Below are positions 52,828 through 61,783 of a stretch of 64,000 nt of DNA, in pieces. Both the position numbers and the translations under genes were made by a program. The stretch is taken from NCBI GenBank assembly GCA_018666775.1, contig JABIXC010000007.1, positions 254,015-318,014 on the forward strand, read 5' to 3'. Source of the DNA: Rhodospirillales bacterium. GTDB lineage: Bacteria; Pseudomonadota; Alphaproteobacteria; SMXQ01. Positions within the stretch are counted from its first letter, which is position 1; each line of letters opens with the position of its first letter. Below the pieces are notes generated by a model, which was not told where the DNA came from, made no database searches, and saw only the letters and a program-made list of their open reading frames with translations.

Positions 52828-53379
52828 CTAGGAACCACCCCGAATATAGCGATAGAGTTCGTGGATGGGGCCATCGGGAATGCCCAATTCATCGAGGTGT
52901 TGCACGGTGTTTTCCAGATAATGAATGTTCGCCCCGCCCCGGCCTTGGCCTTGGCGGATTAAGCGCGCGGCATCTTCATCTGCCAGCTTTCCGGCATATT
53001 GGCCATGTTGGCGGTCTGCAATATAGGCAACTGCGGGAACCGGTTTTTTCTCTGCTGGCCCCCCCTTTGGGGTTTCCAGCGTCACTGGCAGGGTGCGGCG
53101 TTTATAGACCTCTGTCACCCGTTCGCGCTTGTCCAGATGCTTGATCACCAGTGCCGACACATCGCCTGCCACCCGAAATGCAATGCCCCGACACGTGCCA
53201 CCCCGGTCAAGCCCCAGCACCAGCCCCGGCCTGGCCATAGTGCCGCGCCAGACATAGGAATAGATGCACATCGCCCGATGATAGCCACGCAACATGGCTG
53301 GCTTGCGTTCCAGCCATGGGAATCCCGGGTCCCACATCAAGGACCCGTACCCAAAAACCCACATATCGCGTTTTGCCAT
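52828..53379 (-). CDS. chaC: ChaC-like gamma-glutamylcyclotransferase
   Basis: Degrades glutathione to 5-oxoproline and Cys-Gly in related proteins. The glycine-rich substrate loop is FGYGSLMWDP; the catalytic Glu is in DKRERVTEVYKRR. LERKPAMLRGYHRAMCIYS and NIHYLENTVQHL are further family stretches. The 183 residues fit bacterial ChaC. It converges with nrdJ and diverges from the DUF2125 gene across 125 bases. Confidence 0.9.
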   Translation of the reverse strand: MAKRDMWVFGYGSLMWDPGFPWLERKPAMLRGYHRAMCIYSYVWRGTMARPGLVLGLDRGGTCRGIAFRVAGDVSALVIKHLDKRERVTEVYKRRTLPVTLETPKGGPAEKKPVPAVAYIADRQHGQYAGKLADEDAARLIRQGQGRGGANIHYLENTVQHLDELGIPDGPIHELYRYIRGGS

Positions 53380-53504
53380 TACGTTTCCGACACTTCTTTT
53401 AACAATGACTCAATACTGACATGGGACGCTGACTTGAGCCACTTTTCTGCCATACTTATCTAGCAACTTCCCCTCAACGTCACCAACATGTAAGCCTGTC
53501 CCCT

Positions 53505-54581
53505 ATGATTGAGCCGACAACACGCATTATTTGGACAAACCGCCTCTGTTCCCGGGCCGCCCTTTGGGCATTTTCGCTGTTCCTGTTTCTGGTCGCGACC
53601 ATAACGGGTTTATGGTTTGCAGGCGCCACAATGGTGCGCGAAAATATCATCGCCATGGCCACCGATTTGGCTGCCGATGGTGGGCATTTCAGTGCCAAGA
53701 CCATGAAAATTACCGGGTTTCCAACAGCCTTCGAAGTCCACCTGACAGGCATTCGTCTTGCCGGAAGTGGCCCCCGGGGACCATGGGACTGGCAGGCAGA
53801 AAAAATTCGCGCGCAACTGGCCCCATGGCAAACCTCAAACATTCGCTTTGACCTGGCCGGGACGCATCGGGTGCGGGTCCATGCGGCCCGCATGCCGCTT
53901 GATCTTGAAATCACCGCCACCCATGCCAGCGGACGAATAGTCAGGGGCACCAATGGCGCACCGGACATGTTCCAGATCACGCCTAAAATCCTGAAGATCA
54001 GGGAGGCCGTCACCAAACAAACCATCACAGCCGATCAGGCCCGGATACAATTATTTCACTATAAGGCCCAAAATCAGGACCCCACCGAACCGTCTGCGGG
54101 GATTATTTTTGATATCGACAATGTCACCCTTCCAAAAGCGGCTGGAAAGTTCCTCAGTCCCAGCATCAAGAAACTAAGCACTGAGATCATGGTGTTGGGC
54201 AGCCTGCCCACGCCCATTGATCGGGTCCGTTTGGGACGCTGGAGTCGCGGTGGTGGCACCTTGGAGATCAAGAAGCTCGATCTTGAATGGGGGCCTGCCA
54301 CGATGGCTGCATCGGGTACGTTTTCACTGGATGACCGGTTGCAACCCGAAGCATCCCTTGCTGCCAGAATTACAGGCCATGAACAGACCGTCGATGCCCT
54401 TGTCGCGGCCGGGGTCATTCGGGCCCGATCAGCTGAGGGGATTAAACTGGTGTTGACCATGATGGCCCGACGCCCCGCACCGGACAAACCGGTCGAGATC
54501 CGAATTCCCATGACCATCCAGAACCGCGCGCTTTATGTTGGCCCGGCCAGATTGTTCCGCATTCCGAAAATCAGGTGGTAA
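53505..54581 (+). CDS. DUF2125 family membrane-anchored protein
   Basis: One N-terminal helix (residues ~20-42), then an extended beta-rich region with GHFSAKTMKITGFPTAFEVHL and WDWQAEKIRAQLAPWQ, characteristic of DUF2125, a family mostly found in alphaproteobacteria. The C-terminus (IPMTIQNRALYVGPARLFRIP) resembles the end of AsmA-like repeats. Function unknown; an envelope role is likely from the topology. It converges with tyrC, 5 bases apart. Confidence 0.85.
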   Translation: MIEPTTRIIWTNRLCSRAALWAFSLFLFLVATITGLWFAGATMVRENIIAMATDLAADGGHFSAKTMKITGFPTAFEVHLTGIRLAGSGPRGPWDWQAEKIRAQLAPWQTSNIRFDLAGTHRVRVHAARMPLDLEITATHASGRIVRGTNGAPDMFQITPKILKIREAVTKQTITADQARIQLFHYKAQNQDPTEPSAGIIFDIDNVTLPKAAGKFLSPSIKKLSTEIMVLGSLPTPIDRVRLGRWSRGGGTLEIKKLDLEWGPATMAASGTFSLDDRLQPEASLAARITGHEQTVDALVAAGVIRARSAEGIKLVLTMMARRPAPDKPVEIRIPMTIQNRALYVGPARLFRIPKIRW

Positions 54582-54586
54582 TTGGC

Positions 54587-55504
54587 CTAGGCTTGGCCCG
54601 CATCGACGATAGAGCGGCGAATGTCGCGGGTGCGCGCAAACATTTCTTCCAGCGCATCGCCATCCCCATACCGGATCGCCCGTTGCAAGGCCGTCAGGTC
54701 TTCGTCAAACCGGCCCAGCATTTCCAGAACCGCATCCTTGTTGGCAAGAAAAATATCGCGCCACATCACCGGGTCTGAAGCTGCGATCCGGGTGAAATCC
54801 CGGAACCCACCAGCGGCGAATTTGATGACTTCTTTTTGCAGCTGGTTTTCAAGCTCCGTCGCCGTGCCAACAATGGTGAAGGCAATAAGATGGGGCAGAT
54901 GAGAGGTGATGGCCAACACCATGTCATGGTGATTGGGGGCCATGATATCCACCTGGGAACCCACCGCACGCCACATATCGCTGATATGGGCAACCGCCGC
55001 ATCGTCCGTACCCTCTGGCGGGGTCAGGATGCACCAGCGCTGTTGAAATAATTCCGCAAAGCCTGATTCTGGACCAGATTCTTCTGTGCCCGCCACCGGG
55101 TGTCCTGGCACCAGATGAACGCCAGCGGGAATATGGGGCGCGCACGCCGTGACCACTGCTTCTTTGACCGAACCAACATCGGTGACAATGGCACCGGGCT
55201 TCAGGTTGGCAGCGATGGCCTTGACGATATCTGCCGTCACCCCGACCGGGGCCGCAATCACCACAATGTCTGCATCTTTGGCCGCATCTTCGGGCAACGT
55301 TTCAACGCGATCGACAAAGCCCAATTCCAGTGCCTTGTCCCGTGTTGCTGCACTGCGGGCATGACCGACAATTTCTGACACCGCGCCTGCCGCTTTTAGC
55401 CCACGAGCCAGCGATGACCCGATTAGGCCAAGGCCAATAATGGCAACGCGTCCAAAATGTTCGGGAGGGAACGAATCGGGGGTAAAATTTTTCGTATCAG
55501 CCAT
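54587..55504 (-). CDS. tyrC: prephenate/arogenate dehydrogenase
   Basis: NAD-dependent oxidative decarboxylation in tyrosine synthesis. The Rossmann motif is AIIGLGLIGSSLARGLK; conserved TDVGSVK, GHPVAGTEESG and ITSHLPHLIAF carry the catalytic His residues. The 305 residues match the TyrC/TyrAa type without an ACT domain. It is third in the pheA-hisC-tyrC operon and overlaps hisC by 8 bases. Confidence 0.93.
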   Translation of the reverse strand: MADTKNFTPDSFPPEHFGRVAIIGLGLIGSSLARGLKAAGAVSEIVGHARSAATRDKALELGFVDRVETLPEDAAKDADIVVIAAPVGVTADIVKAIAANLKPGAIVTDVGSVKEAVVTACAPHIPAGVHLVPGHPVAGTEESGPESGFAELFQQRWCILTPPEGTDDAAVAHISDMWRAVGSQVDIMAPNHHDMVLAITSHLPHLIAFTIVGTATELENQLQKEVIKFAAGGFRDFTRIAASDPVMWRDIFLANKDAVLEMLGRFDEDLTALQRAIRYGDGDALEEMFARTRDIRRSIVDAGQA

Positions 55505-56612
55505 TTTTATGGCCCTCCCCCTTCATAAAATCCGCAAGCACACGGGCGACTTTATCCATTTGCGCACCAAGACCAATGGTAATGCGCAAACTGTCCGGCA
55601 AACCATAGCCCCCCATGCGCCGCACCAGAATATCATTTTCTTGCAAAGCAACATCCGCCGCTTCTGCCTGCGCCACGCCACCGGGGAAGCGGGCTAGCAC
55701 AAAATTTCCGGCACTCGGCACCACCTCTATTCCCCCATCACGCAGAGCAGCAGAGAAGGACGCCAGCAGTTCTGAATTCAAAGCACAGGCTTTGTCGGTG
55801 TGGGCCTTGTCTTCCAACGCAGCGATGCCGGTGGCTTGTGCAATGCTGGAGACATTAAAGGGCATGCGCAGGCGATTAAGGATATCAATCACCTTGGCTG
55901 GCCCATAGGCCCAGCCAAGGCGCAACCCGCCAAGGCCAAAAATCTTTGAAAACGTCCGGGTCATGATGACGTTATCAAATTCATCGACCAAAGCAGCACC
56001 GGCTTCATACGCATCATCGGTGACGTATTCGGCGTAAGCCGCATCAATCACCAAAAGCACCTGTGATGGCAGCCCCTTGCGGAGTGCGCGCAGTTCATCG
56101 CCTGATAGAACACTGCCCGTCGGATTATTGGGATTGGCAAGATAAACGATCTTTGTCTTGTCTTGGGCAGCCTTGATCATGCCTTCGATATCGGCACAGA
56201 GATTTTTTTCTGCAACCTTGACCGGCGTTGCACCAACGGCTTTGGCGGCAATGGGGTACATCAAAAACCCATGCTGGGAATAAATCACCTCATCGCCGGC
56301 ACCGGCATAGCCCCGGGCCAAAAGCCCCAGAATTTCATCGGAACCCGCGCCACAAACAATACGTGCGGGATCAAGGCCAAAGCGCGCCCCAATTGCGGTA
56401 CGCAGTGCCATAGCGGAACCATCAGGATAGCGCGCAACATTTTCCCCGGCAGCCCTATAGGCTTCCAGCGCCTTGGGCGACGGGCCAAGGGCGCCTTCGT
56501 TTGACGAAAGCTTGATCACGTTGGCGCGGCCTTCGATTTCTGATAATCCGCCTTGATAGGCATCAATGTCTAAAATGCCCGCACATGGGATCAGGGGTCC
56601 ATTGCCGGTCAT
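55497..56612 (-). CDS. hisC: histidinol-phosphate / aromatic aminotransferase
   Basis: PLP aminotransferase of class I/II. The PLP Lys is in TRTFSKIFGLGGLRLGWA, with NPNNPTG and the phosphate-site GSDEILGLL. In this operon (chorismate mutase and prephenate dehydrogenase on either side) it probably also transaminates phenylpyruvate or hydroxyphenylpyruvate, as HisC-like enzymes of alphaproteobacteria do. Length 371. It overlaps the upstream gene by 4 bases. Confidence 0.93.
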   Translation of the reverse strand: MTGNGPLIPCAGILDIDAYQGGLSEIEGRANVIKLSSNEGALGPSPKALEAYRAAGENVARYPDGSAMALRTAIGARFGLDPARIVCGAGSDEILGLLARGYAGAGDEVIYSQHGFLMYPIAAKAVGATPVKVAEKNLCADIEGMIKAAQDKTKIVYLANPNNPTGSVLSGDELRALRKGLPSQVLLVIDAAYAEYVTDDAYEAGAALVDEFDNVIMTRTFSKIFGLGGLRLGWAYGPAKVIDILNRLRMPFNVSSIAQATGIAALEDKAHTDKACALNSELLASFSAALRDGGIEVVPSAGNFVLARFPGGVAQAEAADVALQENDILVRRMGGYGLPDSLRITIGLGAQMDKVARVLADFMKGEGHKNG

Positions 56613-57478
56613 GATCCCGGCCCTTTTTTAAGGGCAAGCGGCAATGCCGCCGTACCAATCACCGTGGTGTGGAACAGGTCATCGCCAAAGTTTTCAACAA
56701 GGGCATCAAGTTCTGATGCGCCATCATTGAAAAATCCATCAACCTCAATCAGAAAATAGTCGTGCTTTGCTGCTTCGTCATGGGGGCCGGTGGCAGAAAA
56801 CAGAACATCAAAGCCGGATTTTTTAAAATCATTCGCAACCCGGGTCCGGCTTAAGGTACGCGCGGTTTCCACGGCGATAAAGCTGCTGTCAGAACCAGAA
56901 GGTTCCGGTGCCATGCACGCCAGTGCCAGCCCCGAAGCGCAGCCTTCCGGCGGCACAAGCCCCGGTGCCACGGGCAGGCGGGCAACAATGCGCGGTTGGC
57001 CTTCAGCCATAATCCATGGCCACCACGGTTTGTCTTCGTCGGGGCCCGGAAACGGGACCACACCGACCGTGGCTTTTTCCTGTGCAACCGTACTGATCAC
57101 CTGGGATGCCCCGCCATGGGCGGTCATGGGCGTTGCCGCGCCATAATGGGCCCGGGCCAGTGCCCAGCAACTGGGCTCACCCTCGGGTGCTGATATCGCC
57201 ACGGAAAACGGGCCTTGTTGACGAACGGCAGAAGAAACAATTTCCCGCCAAATACGAACGACGGTCATCCCGTCAAGTTCTGGCCCGGCTTCGGCCACAA
57301 GACGGCGCAAAAGCGATGCTTCACGCCCGGGCCGGAGCACAGGTCCGCCATCGGCCCCTTTGATGGAACCGATTTCGGCAACCAATCGCGCACGAGACGC
57401 CAGCAATTCGATCAAGGAATCGTCTAGCCGGTCAACATCACTGCGCAGGTCCGCAAGGGTCAGTTTTTCATCGCTCAT
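56609..57478 (-). CDS. pheA: chorismate mutase with degenerate prephenate-dehydratase-like region
   Basis: The N-terminal ~90 residues are an AroQ chorismate mutase (LRSDVDRLDDSLIELLASRA, then the catalytic Lys region GSIKG). The middle resembles only one lobe of prephenate dehydratase (VISTVAQEKATVGVVPFPGP). The dehydratase Thr-Arg-Phe motif is not seen. The end has an ACT-like pattern (TLSRTRVANDFKKSGFDVLF, DYFLIEVDGFF). At 289 residues it is shorter than bifunctional PheA (~380). So mutase activity is likely and dehydratase activity doubtful. It is first in the operon, behind a Phe-rich leader. Confidence 0.85.
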   Translation of the reverse strand: MSDEKLTLADLRSDVDRLDDSLIELLASRARLVAEIGSIKGADGGPVLRPGREASLLRRLVAEAGPELDGMTVVRIWREIVSSAVRQQGPFSVAISAPEGEPSCWALARAHYGAATPMTAHGGASQVISTVAQEKATVGVVPFPGPDEDKPWWPWIMAEGQPRIVARLPVAPGLVPPEGCASGLALACMAPEPSGSDSSFIAVETARTLSRTRVANDFKKSGFDVLFSATGPHDEAAKHDYFLIEVDGFFNDGASELDALVENFGDDLFHTTVIGTAALPLALKKGPGS

Positions 57479-57487
57479 TTTCTTTAT

Positions 57488-57554
57488 CCAAAATACCTAA
57501 CCCCGCCGGATAGGTCACGGCGGGGTCCGGAAACAGGCCGCTAGTTTTAGCGGC
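57488..57554 (-). promoter_or_regulatory. candidate Phe transcription attenuator (paired hairpins)
   Basis: On the minus strand, hairpin 1 is GCCGCTA-AAAC-TAGCGGC (57537-57554) and hairpin 2 is ACCCCGCCG with CGGCGGGGT around a 9-base loop (57500-57526), followed by TAGGTATTTTGG. The 3' arm of hairpin 1 (GCGG) can alternatively pair with the 5' arm of hairpin 2 (CCGC). The leader-peptide stop lies in hairpin 1. The T run after hairpin 2 is imperfect, which lowers confidence in it as a terminator. Confidence 0.6.
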
Positions 57555-57609
57555 AAGAGCCTATAAAATCAAAGAAAACGTTGACAGAACCCCCGATCAT
57601 CCTTAGCAA
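57547..57609 (-). CDS. Phe-rich leader peptide of the pheA operon
   Basis: Twenty residues, [20 protein letters not shown], with three Phe in a four-codon run (TTC TTT GAT TTT). The start is TTG at 57609 with AAAGGA (57620-57615) 5 bases upstream; an in-frame ATG at 57600 lacks a well-spaced site. The ribosome stalled at the Phe codons would cover the 5' arm of hairpin 1. This fits attenuation by phenylalanine supply. Confidence 0.6.
   Translation of the reverse strand: MLRMIGGSVNVFFDFIGSCR
57581..57609 (+). promoter_or_regulatory. possible metX promoter
   Basis: TTGACA (57581-57586) and TAGCAA (57604-57609) are separated by 17 bases. The -35 is perfect and the -10 weak. It would give a metX leader of about 80 bases and lies across the leader-peptide region of the opposite strand. 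Confidence 0.35.
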
Positions 57610-57695
57610 TCACGTCCTTTCAGACTATATTTTTAGGTGGACCGTCAGCCCATAAATGGGAAAATCTGGCAGGAAACGGCGAACCCCGGCAAAAC

Positions 57696-58886
57696 ATGGC
57701 GAAAACAGACGACCAAGATAAAAAAAATGGCGCGTCTTCTGCGCAACCAGCCGCAAGTGCGATTTCGGTCACCCTTGCGCAAGACACGCCGCTTGCCCTT
57801 GATTCCGGTGCAACCCTTGGCCCGATCACCATTTCCTACACCACCCACGGCACCCTGAATGCCGATAAATCAAACGCCATCCTGCTTTGCCATGCGCTGA
57901 CCGGAGACCAATACGTCACCGGCATAAACCCATACGACAAGCCGGGCTGGTGGCACACCATGGTTGGCCCGGGCCTGCCTTTGGATACGGAACGCTATTT
58001 TCTGATCTGCCCCAATGTATTGGGTGGCTGCATGGGCACCACCGGGCCCAAAGACATCAATCCAGAAACCGGCAAGCCCTGGGGGCTGGATTTTCCCGTT
58101 ATTACCATCGGAGACATGGTCAACACGCAAAAGCTTTTGATTGATCATTTAGGGATTGATCAGTTGTTTTCGGTCGTCGGTGGTTCCATGGGCGGCATGC
58201 TGGCGCTGGTTTGGGCCGCGCGGTTCCCCGAACAGGTGTTTTCGATCATCCCCATTGCCGCTGCTGCGCGCACATCTGCGCAAAACATTGCCTATCATGA
58301 AGTGGGTCGCCAGGCGGTGATGGCCGATCCTGATTGGTGTCAGGGGCGCTATCTTGAAGAAGGCAAAGTCCCCCACCGTGGGCTTTCCGTCGCCCGCATG
58401 GGGGCGCATATCACCTATCTTTCAGAAACGGCACTGACCCGTAAATTCGGGCGCAGCCTGCAAGAACGCGACCGCGTGACCTATGGGTTTGAGGCCGATT
58501 TTCAGGTCGAAAGTTATTTGCGCCACCAGGGCATTACCTTCGTCGACCGTTTCGATGCCAATTCCTATCTCTATATCACCCGGGCCATGGATTATTTTGA
58601 TCTGGCCGATGAAGGTGATGGGGTACTGACCAATGTCTTTGCCGGTACATCCGTTCGGTTTGCCGTCATCAGCTTTACCAGCGACTGGATGTTCCCGACA
58701 TCGGAAAGCCGGGCCATCGTCAAGTTTCTGAATGCCGTCGGGGCCAATGTCAGCTTCGTCGAGGTTGAAACCGATCAGGGCCATGATTCCTTCCTGCTGG
58801 ATATCCCCGATTATCACCGGGTGATCACAGGGTTTCTGGATGGCGCCGCCGAACACCGTGGGTTGGGAAGGGCCGATCCGTCATGA
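57696..58886 (+). CDS. metX: homoserine O-acetyltransferase
   Basis: Acetyl- (or succinyl-) CoA dependent activation of homoserine for methionine synthesis. Alpha/beta hydrolase with nucleophile Ser164 in [13 protein letters not shown], Asp in SFTSDWMFP and His in [24 protein letters not shown] and [12 protein letters not shown] are MetX motifs. About 25 disordered residues precede the domain. Length 396. It overlaps metW by 4 bases, the standard pair. No SAM riboswitch was recognised in the leader. Confidence 0.95.
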   Translation: MAKTDDQDKKNGASSAQPAASAISVTLAQDTPLALDSGATLGPITISYTTHGTLNADKSNAILLCHALTGDQYVTGINPYDKPGWWHTMVGPGLPLDTERYFLICPNVLGGCMGTTGPKDINPETGKPWGLDFPVITIGDMVNTQKLLIDHLGIDQLFSVVGGSMGGMLALVWAARFPEQVFSIIPIAAAARTSAQNIAYHEVGRQAVMADPDWCQGRYLEEGKVPHRGLSVARMGAHITYLSETALTRKFGRSLQERDRVTYGFEADFQVESYLRHQGITFVDRFDANSYLYITRAMDYFDLADEGDGVLTNVFAGTSVRFAVISFTSDWMFPTSESRAIVKFLNAVGANVSFVEVETDQGHDSFLLDIPDYHRVITGFLDGAAEHRGLGRADPS

Positions 58887-59503
58887 CCACCCCTGATACC
58901 ATCAAAACCAGCCGCGTTGACCACCAGTTGATCGCCTCTCTGGTGCCCACAGGGGCACGGGTTCTCGATGTCGGCTGTGGGGATGGTGCGCTGTTGTATC
59001 ACCTGCGCCATACCCGTGGTGCCGATGCCCGGGGCATTGAGATTAACCGCGACCGGGTATCGGTCTGTCTTGATCAGGGATTGTCCGTCATTCAGGGCGA
59101 TGCAGAAGTCGACCTTCGCGATTACCCATCGGACGCGTTCGACTGCGTGGTGCTAAGCCAAACCCTCCAGGCCGTCCATGATCCCAAAGCCATGCTGGAA
59201 ACCCTGTTGCGCATTGGCCGCCATGCCGTGATCGCCATTCCCAACAGCGGTTATTGGCGCAACCGGATGAATTTTGCCTTTTGCGGGCGCGTGCCCTTTG
59301 GCAAGGGCGGTGAAGAAAGCTGGCATAACACGGCCAATATTCACCCCTGCACCATCAAGGATTTTGTGGCGCTGGCCGATGAAATGAACATCACCATTGA
59401 GCGGTGTTTTTCTGTCCGGGCATCGGGATCACACCGCGAAACCAGCCCCACCAGCCCCCTCGCCAACCTGTTCGCTATTCAGGCCGTTTTCCTGATCGGT
59501 TAA
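58883..59503 (+). CDS. metW: methionine biosynthesis protein MetW
   Basis: Methyltransferase-like partner of MetX. The SAM-fold loop is [26 protein letters not shown] and [12 protein letters not shown] are MetW-typical. The 206 residues fit. Its biochemical role is thought to be support of MetX activity. It converges with the methyltransferase gene, 3 bases apart. Confidence 0.93.
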   Translation: MTTPDTIKTSRVDHQLIASLVPTGARVLDVGCGDGALLYHLRHTRGADARGIEINRDRVSVCLDQGLSVIQGDAEVDLRDYPSDAFDCVVLSQTLQAVHDPKAMLETLLRIGRHAVIAIPNSGYWRNRMNFAFCGRVPFGKGGEESWHNTANIHPCTIKDFVALADEMNITIERCFSVRASGSHRETSPTSPLANLFAIQAVFLIG

Positions 59504-59506
59504 GAA

Positions 59507-60253
59507 TTATCTCTGTGTATCCCTGTGCATCCCGGTATTGGCCGGGGCCGGGACAACGCCTCTGCGGGCACGGGCACCAACGGGGTTTGGGGCATAAATC
59601 TGTTTTCCGGCTTCCATCACATGCAAGCCTGCCAATTGCGGGAACCATCGGTTGCCAATTTTCTCCCATACCCCGGCACCACCCAACACCATGCGCGATC
59701 GCACTGGCGGCACAAACAGGGCGCGCACACTGTTGGTTGGGGTAAACAGGCTGTCGCGCAAAAGCCTGGAAAGTTGGGTCGCCGTAAAGGGACGACCATG
59801 GCCAAAGGGCGTGCGTTCCGACAATGCCCACAGGCCAGAGCGATTGGGCACGACCACGATCAAGCGGCCAGAATCGGTCAAGACCCGCCAGACCTCTCGC
59901 AACAAAAGCCGCAAGTGTTCGGAATTTTCAACCGCATGGACCAACACGATCCGGTCCATGGAATTATCGGCAAAGGGCAGTTCTTCTTCCTCGACCAACA
60001 CCGTCTGGTTCGGCCCGGATTTTGGCCAATGAATAATCCCCTGCGCCGCTGGCATGGCGGCAATCACCCGCTCGGGCGCACCAGAAGGCTCTGATTTGAA
60101 CCGCAGATAAGGCAGCGCATAGCCAAGGCCCAAAACGCGCATGCCCCCAACATCGGGCCAAAGGTCGCCAATACAGCCCCGCACCGCGCGCGCCGCCACC
60201 CGGCCAAGGGTTGACGCATAAAAATCCCTGAGATCAACAACATCCGTCCACAT
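59507..60253 (-). CDS. class I SAM-dependent methyltransferase
   Basis: Methyltransferase fold with a modified SAM loop (VLGLGYALPYL instead of a GxGxG). LPFADNSMDRIVLVHAVENSEHL and EVWRVLTDSGRLIVVVPNR are the post-loop motifs. Substrate unknown. It is divergent from the glyoxalase II gene across 104 bases, a pairing I have seen in alphaproteobacteria. Length 248. Confidence 0.85.
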   Translation of the reverse strand: MWTDVVDLRDFYASTLGRVAARAVRGCIGDLWPDVGGMRVLGLGYALPYLRFKSEPSGAPERVIAAMPAAQGIIHWPKSGPNQTVLVEEEELPFADNSMDRIVLVHAVENSEHLRLLLREVWRVLTDSGRLIVVVPNRSGLWALSERTPFGHGRPFTATQLSRLLRDSLFTPTNSVRALFVPPVRSRMVLGGAGVWEKIGNRWFPQLAGLHVMEAGKQIYAPNPVGARARRGVVPAPANTGMHRDTQR

Positions 60254-60357
60254 AGGCCAAGATTACCACATGTGTGCCTGCACAGCAGCATTGGCGATCT
60301 GCCCGGGGAATGCTATCTTCGCGGGCCTGAAATCAGGAATTAAAGGATTCGCCCGTC

Positions 60358-61122
60358 ATGCTTGAAATTCACCGCCTTCCGGTGCGCACGGATAATTACA
60401 TCTGGATTGCGCGCGAACCATCAAGCAATGCGGTCGCTGTCATTGATCCAGCAGATGCGGAACCGGTCATTTCTAAATGCATGGAACTGGGGCTGCACCC
60501 CACCCACATTCTAAACACCCACCATCACGGCGATCACACCGGCGGCAATCTGGAAGTGAAAGAAAAGTTTGGCTGCACGGTTGTTGGCTCCGTGGCGGAT
60601 CAGGCCCGCATCCCCGGCATTGATATTGCCGTGGGCGATGGCGATGTCTTTGATCTGGGTGATGAACGGGCCGATGTCTTTGACGTCACCGGGCACACGT
60701 TGGGCCACATCATGTATTGGTTTGGCAATGCCAAGGCATTGTTCTGCGGCGACACCCTGTTTGCCATGGGCTGTGGCCGCCTGTCTGAGGGCACCGCCGA
60801 TCAAATGTGGGTGGCCCTTTCCAAATTTTCCACCCTGCCCGATGACGCAGAGATTTATTGCGCCCACGAATACACCCAGGCCAATGCCCGGTTTGCCCTG
60901 ACCATTGAGCCTGACAATCAGGACCTTCAGGCCCGGGCCGCAAAGGTGGATGACATGCGCGCCAAGGACATTCCCACCATCCCATCCTTGCTGGGCGATG
61001 AACGCATGACCAATCCCTTCCTCCGGTCTGATAATCCTGCCCTTAAAAAGGCCGTTGGCATGATCGATTCTGATGCCCTGGACGTGTTTACCCAAACCCG
61101 TCTGCGCAAAGATAATTTCTGA
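60358..61122 (+). CDS. gloB: hydroxyacylglutathione hydrolase (glyoxalase II)
   Basis: Hydrolyses S-lactoylglutathione to lactate. The metallo-beta-lactamase metal motif THHHGDHTGG is present, with GHTLGHIMYW, FCGDTLFAMGCGR and the glutathione-binding CAHEYTQANARFA. Length 254 is typical. AAAGGATTCGCCCGTC precedes the ATG. Confidence 0.95.
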   Translation: MLEIHRLPVRTDNYIWIAREPSSNAVAVIDPADAEPVISKCMELGLHPTHILNTHHHGDHTGGNLEVKEKFGCTVVGSVADQARIPGIDIAVGDGDVFDLGDERADVFDVTGHTLGHIMYWFGNAKALFCGDTLFAMGCGRLSEGTADQMWVALSKFSTLPDDAEIYCAHEYTQANARFALTIEPDNQDLQARAAKVDDMRAKDIPTIPSLLGDERMTNPFLRSDNPALKKAVGMIDSDALDVFTQTRLRKDNF

Positions 61123-61186
61123 TCTATCTTTATAATCGGGCATCAAGCCCTTCAAATAACAACCGCCCTCAGGGAGCATTACGCCC

Positions 61187-61783
61187 ATGAAATTCTATCA
61201 ATCCCCAACGTCACCCTATGTTCGCATGGTGCATATTGTTGCTTTGGAACTGGGTCTGGCTGACACTCTGGAACACATTCCTGCGCGCACCAAAGAAGCA
61301 AATTTGCCCGCCATCAACCCGCTGGACAAAATCCCCACTTTGGTTACCGATGATGGGTTGGTGATGATTGAATCAAAGCTGATTTGTCAGTATCTGGATG
61401 ATTTAAAGGCCGCAAACCGCCTGTATCCAAAGGATATCACCGCGCGCCACCGGGTTTTGCAACAAGAGGCCGCGGTTCACGGCATGCTGGATGCGGCCGT
61501 ACTACGCCGCATGGAAACCCGGCGCGAAGATTCAGAACGCTCCGCTTGGTGGGATGAACGCCAGATCAACAAGATCATTCGAACCCGCGATATGCTGGAA
61601 AAAAATATTGAGGCCTTCACCAAATACGACAACATCGTGCCCATCGCCCTTGGTTGTGCCCTTGAATTCATGGACCGTATCCAGCCTGATGATCCATGGC
61701 AAAACGATCACCCAAAGCTGGCAGCCTGGCTGAAAGATTTTTCTGAAAATACCAATATGGTCAAAACCCGGATGGCTGATTAA
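61187..61783 (+). CDS. glutathione S-transferase family protein
   Basis: The N-terminal thioredoxin-like domain has YQSPTSPYVRMVHIVALELG, with the Ser of SPY/SPT as likely catalytic residue, then NPLDKIPTLVTDDG and ESKLICQYLDD (glutathione site). An all-helical C-terminal domain follows. Length 198. It follows gloB by 64 bases; both use glutathione. It overlaps the convergent aminotransferase by 4 bases. Confidence 0.9.
   Translation: MKFYQSPTSPYVRMVHIVALELGLADTLEHIPARTKEANLPAINPLDKIPTLVTDDGLVMIESKLICQYLDDLKAANRLYPKDITARHRVLQQEAAVHGMLDAAVLRRMETRREDSERSAWWDERQINKIIRTRDMLEKNIEAFTKYDNIVPIALGCALEFMDRIQPDDPWQNDHPKLAAWLKDFSENTNMVKTRMAD

Noticed and set aside
57600-57695. SAM-II or other SAM riboswitch before metX
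   Set aside because: The conserved core segments of SAM-II were not found in the ~80-base leader.
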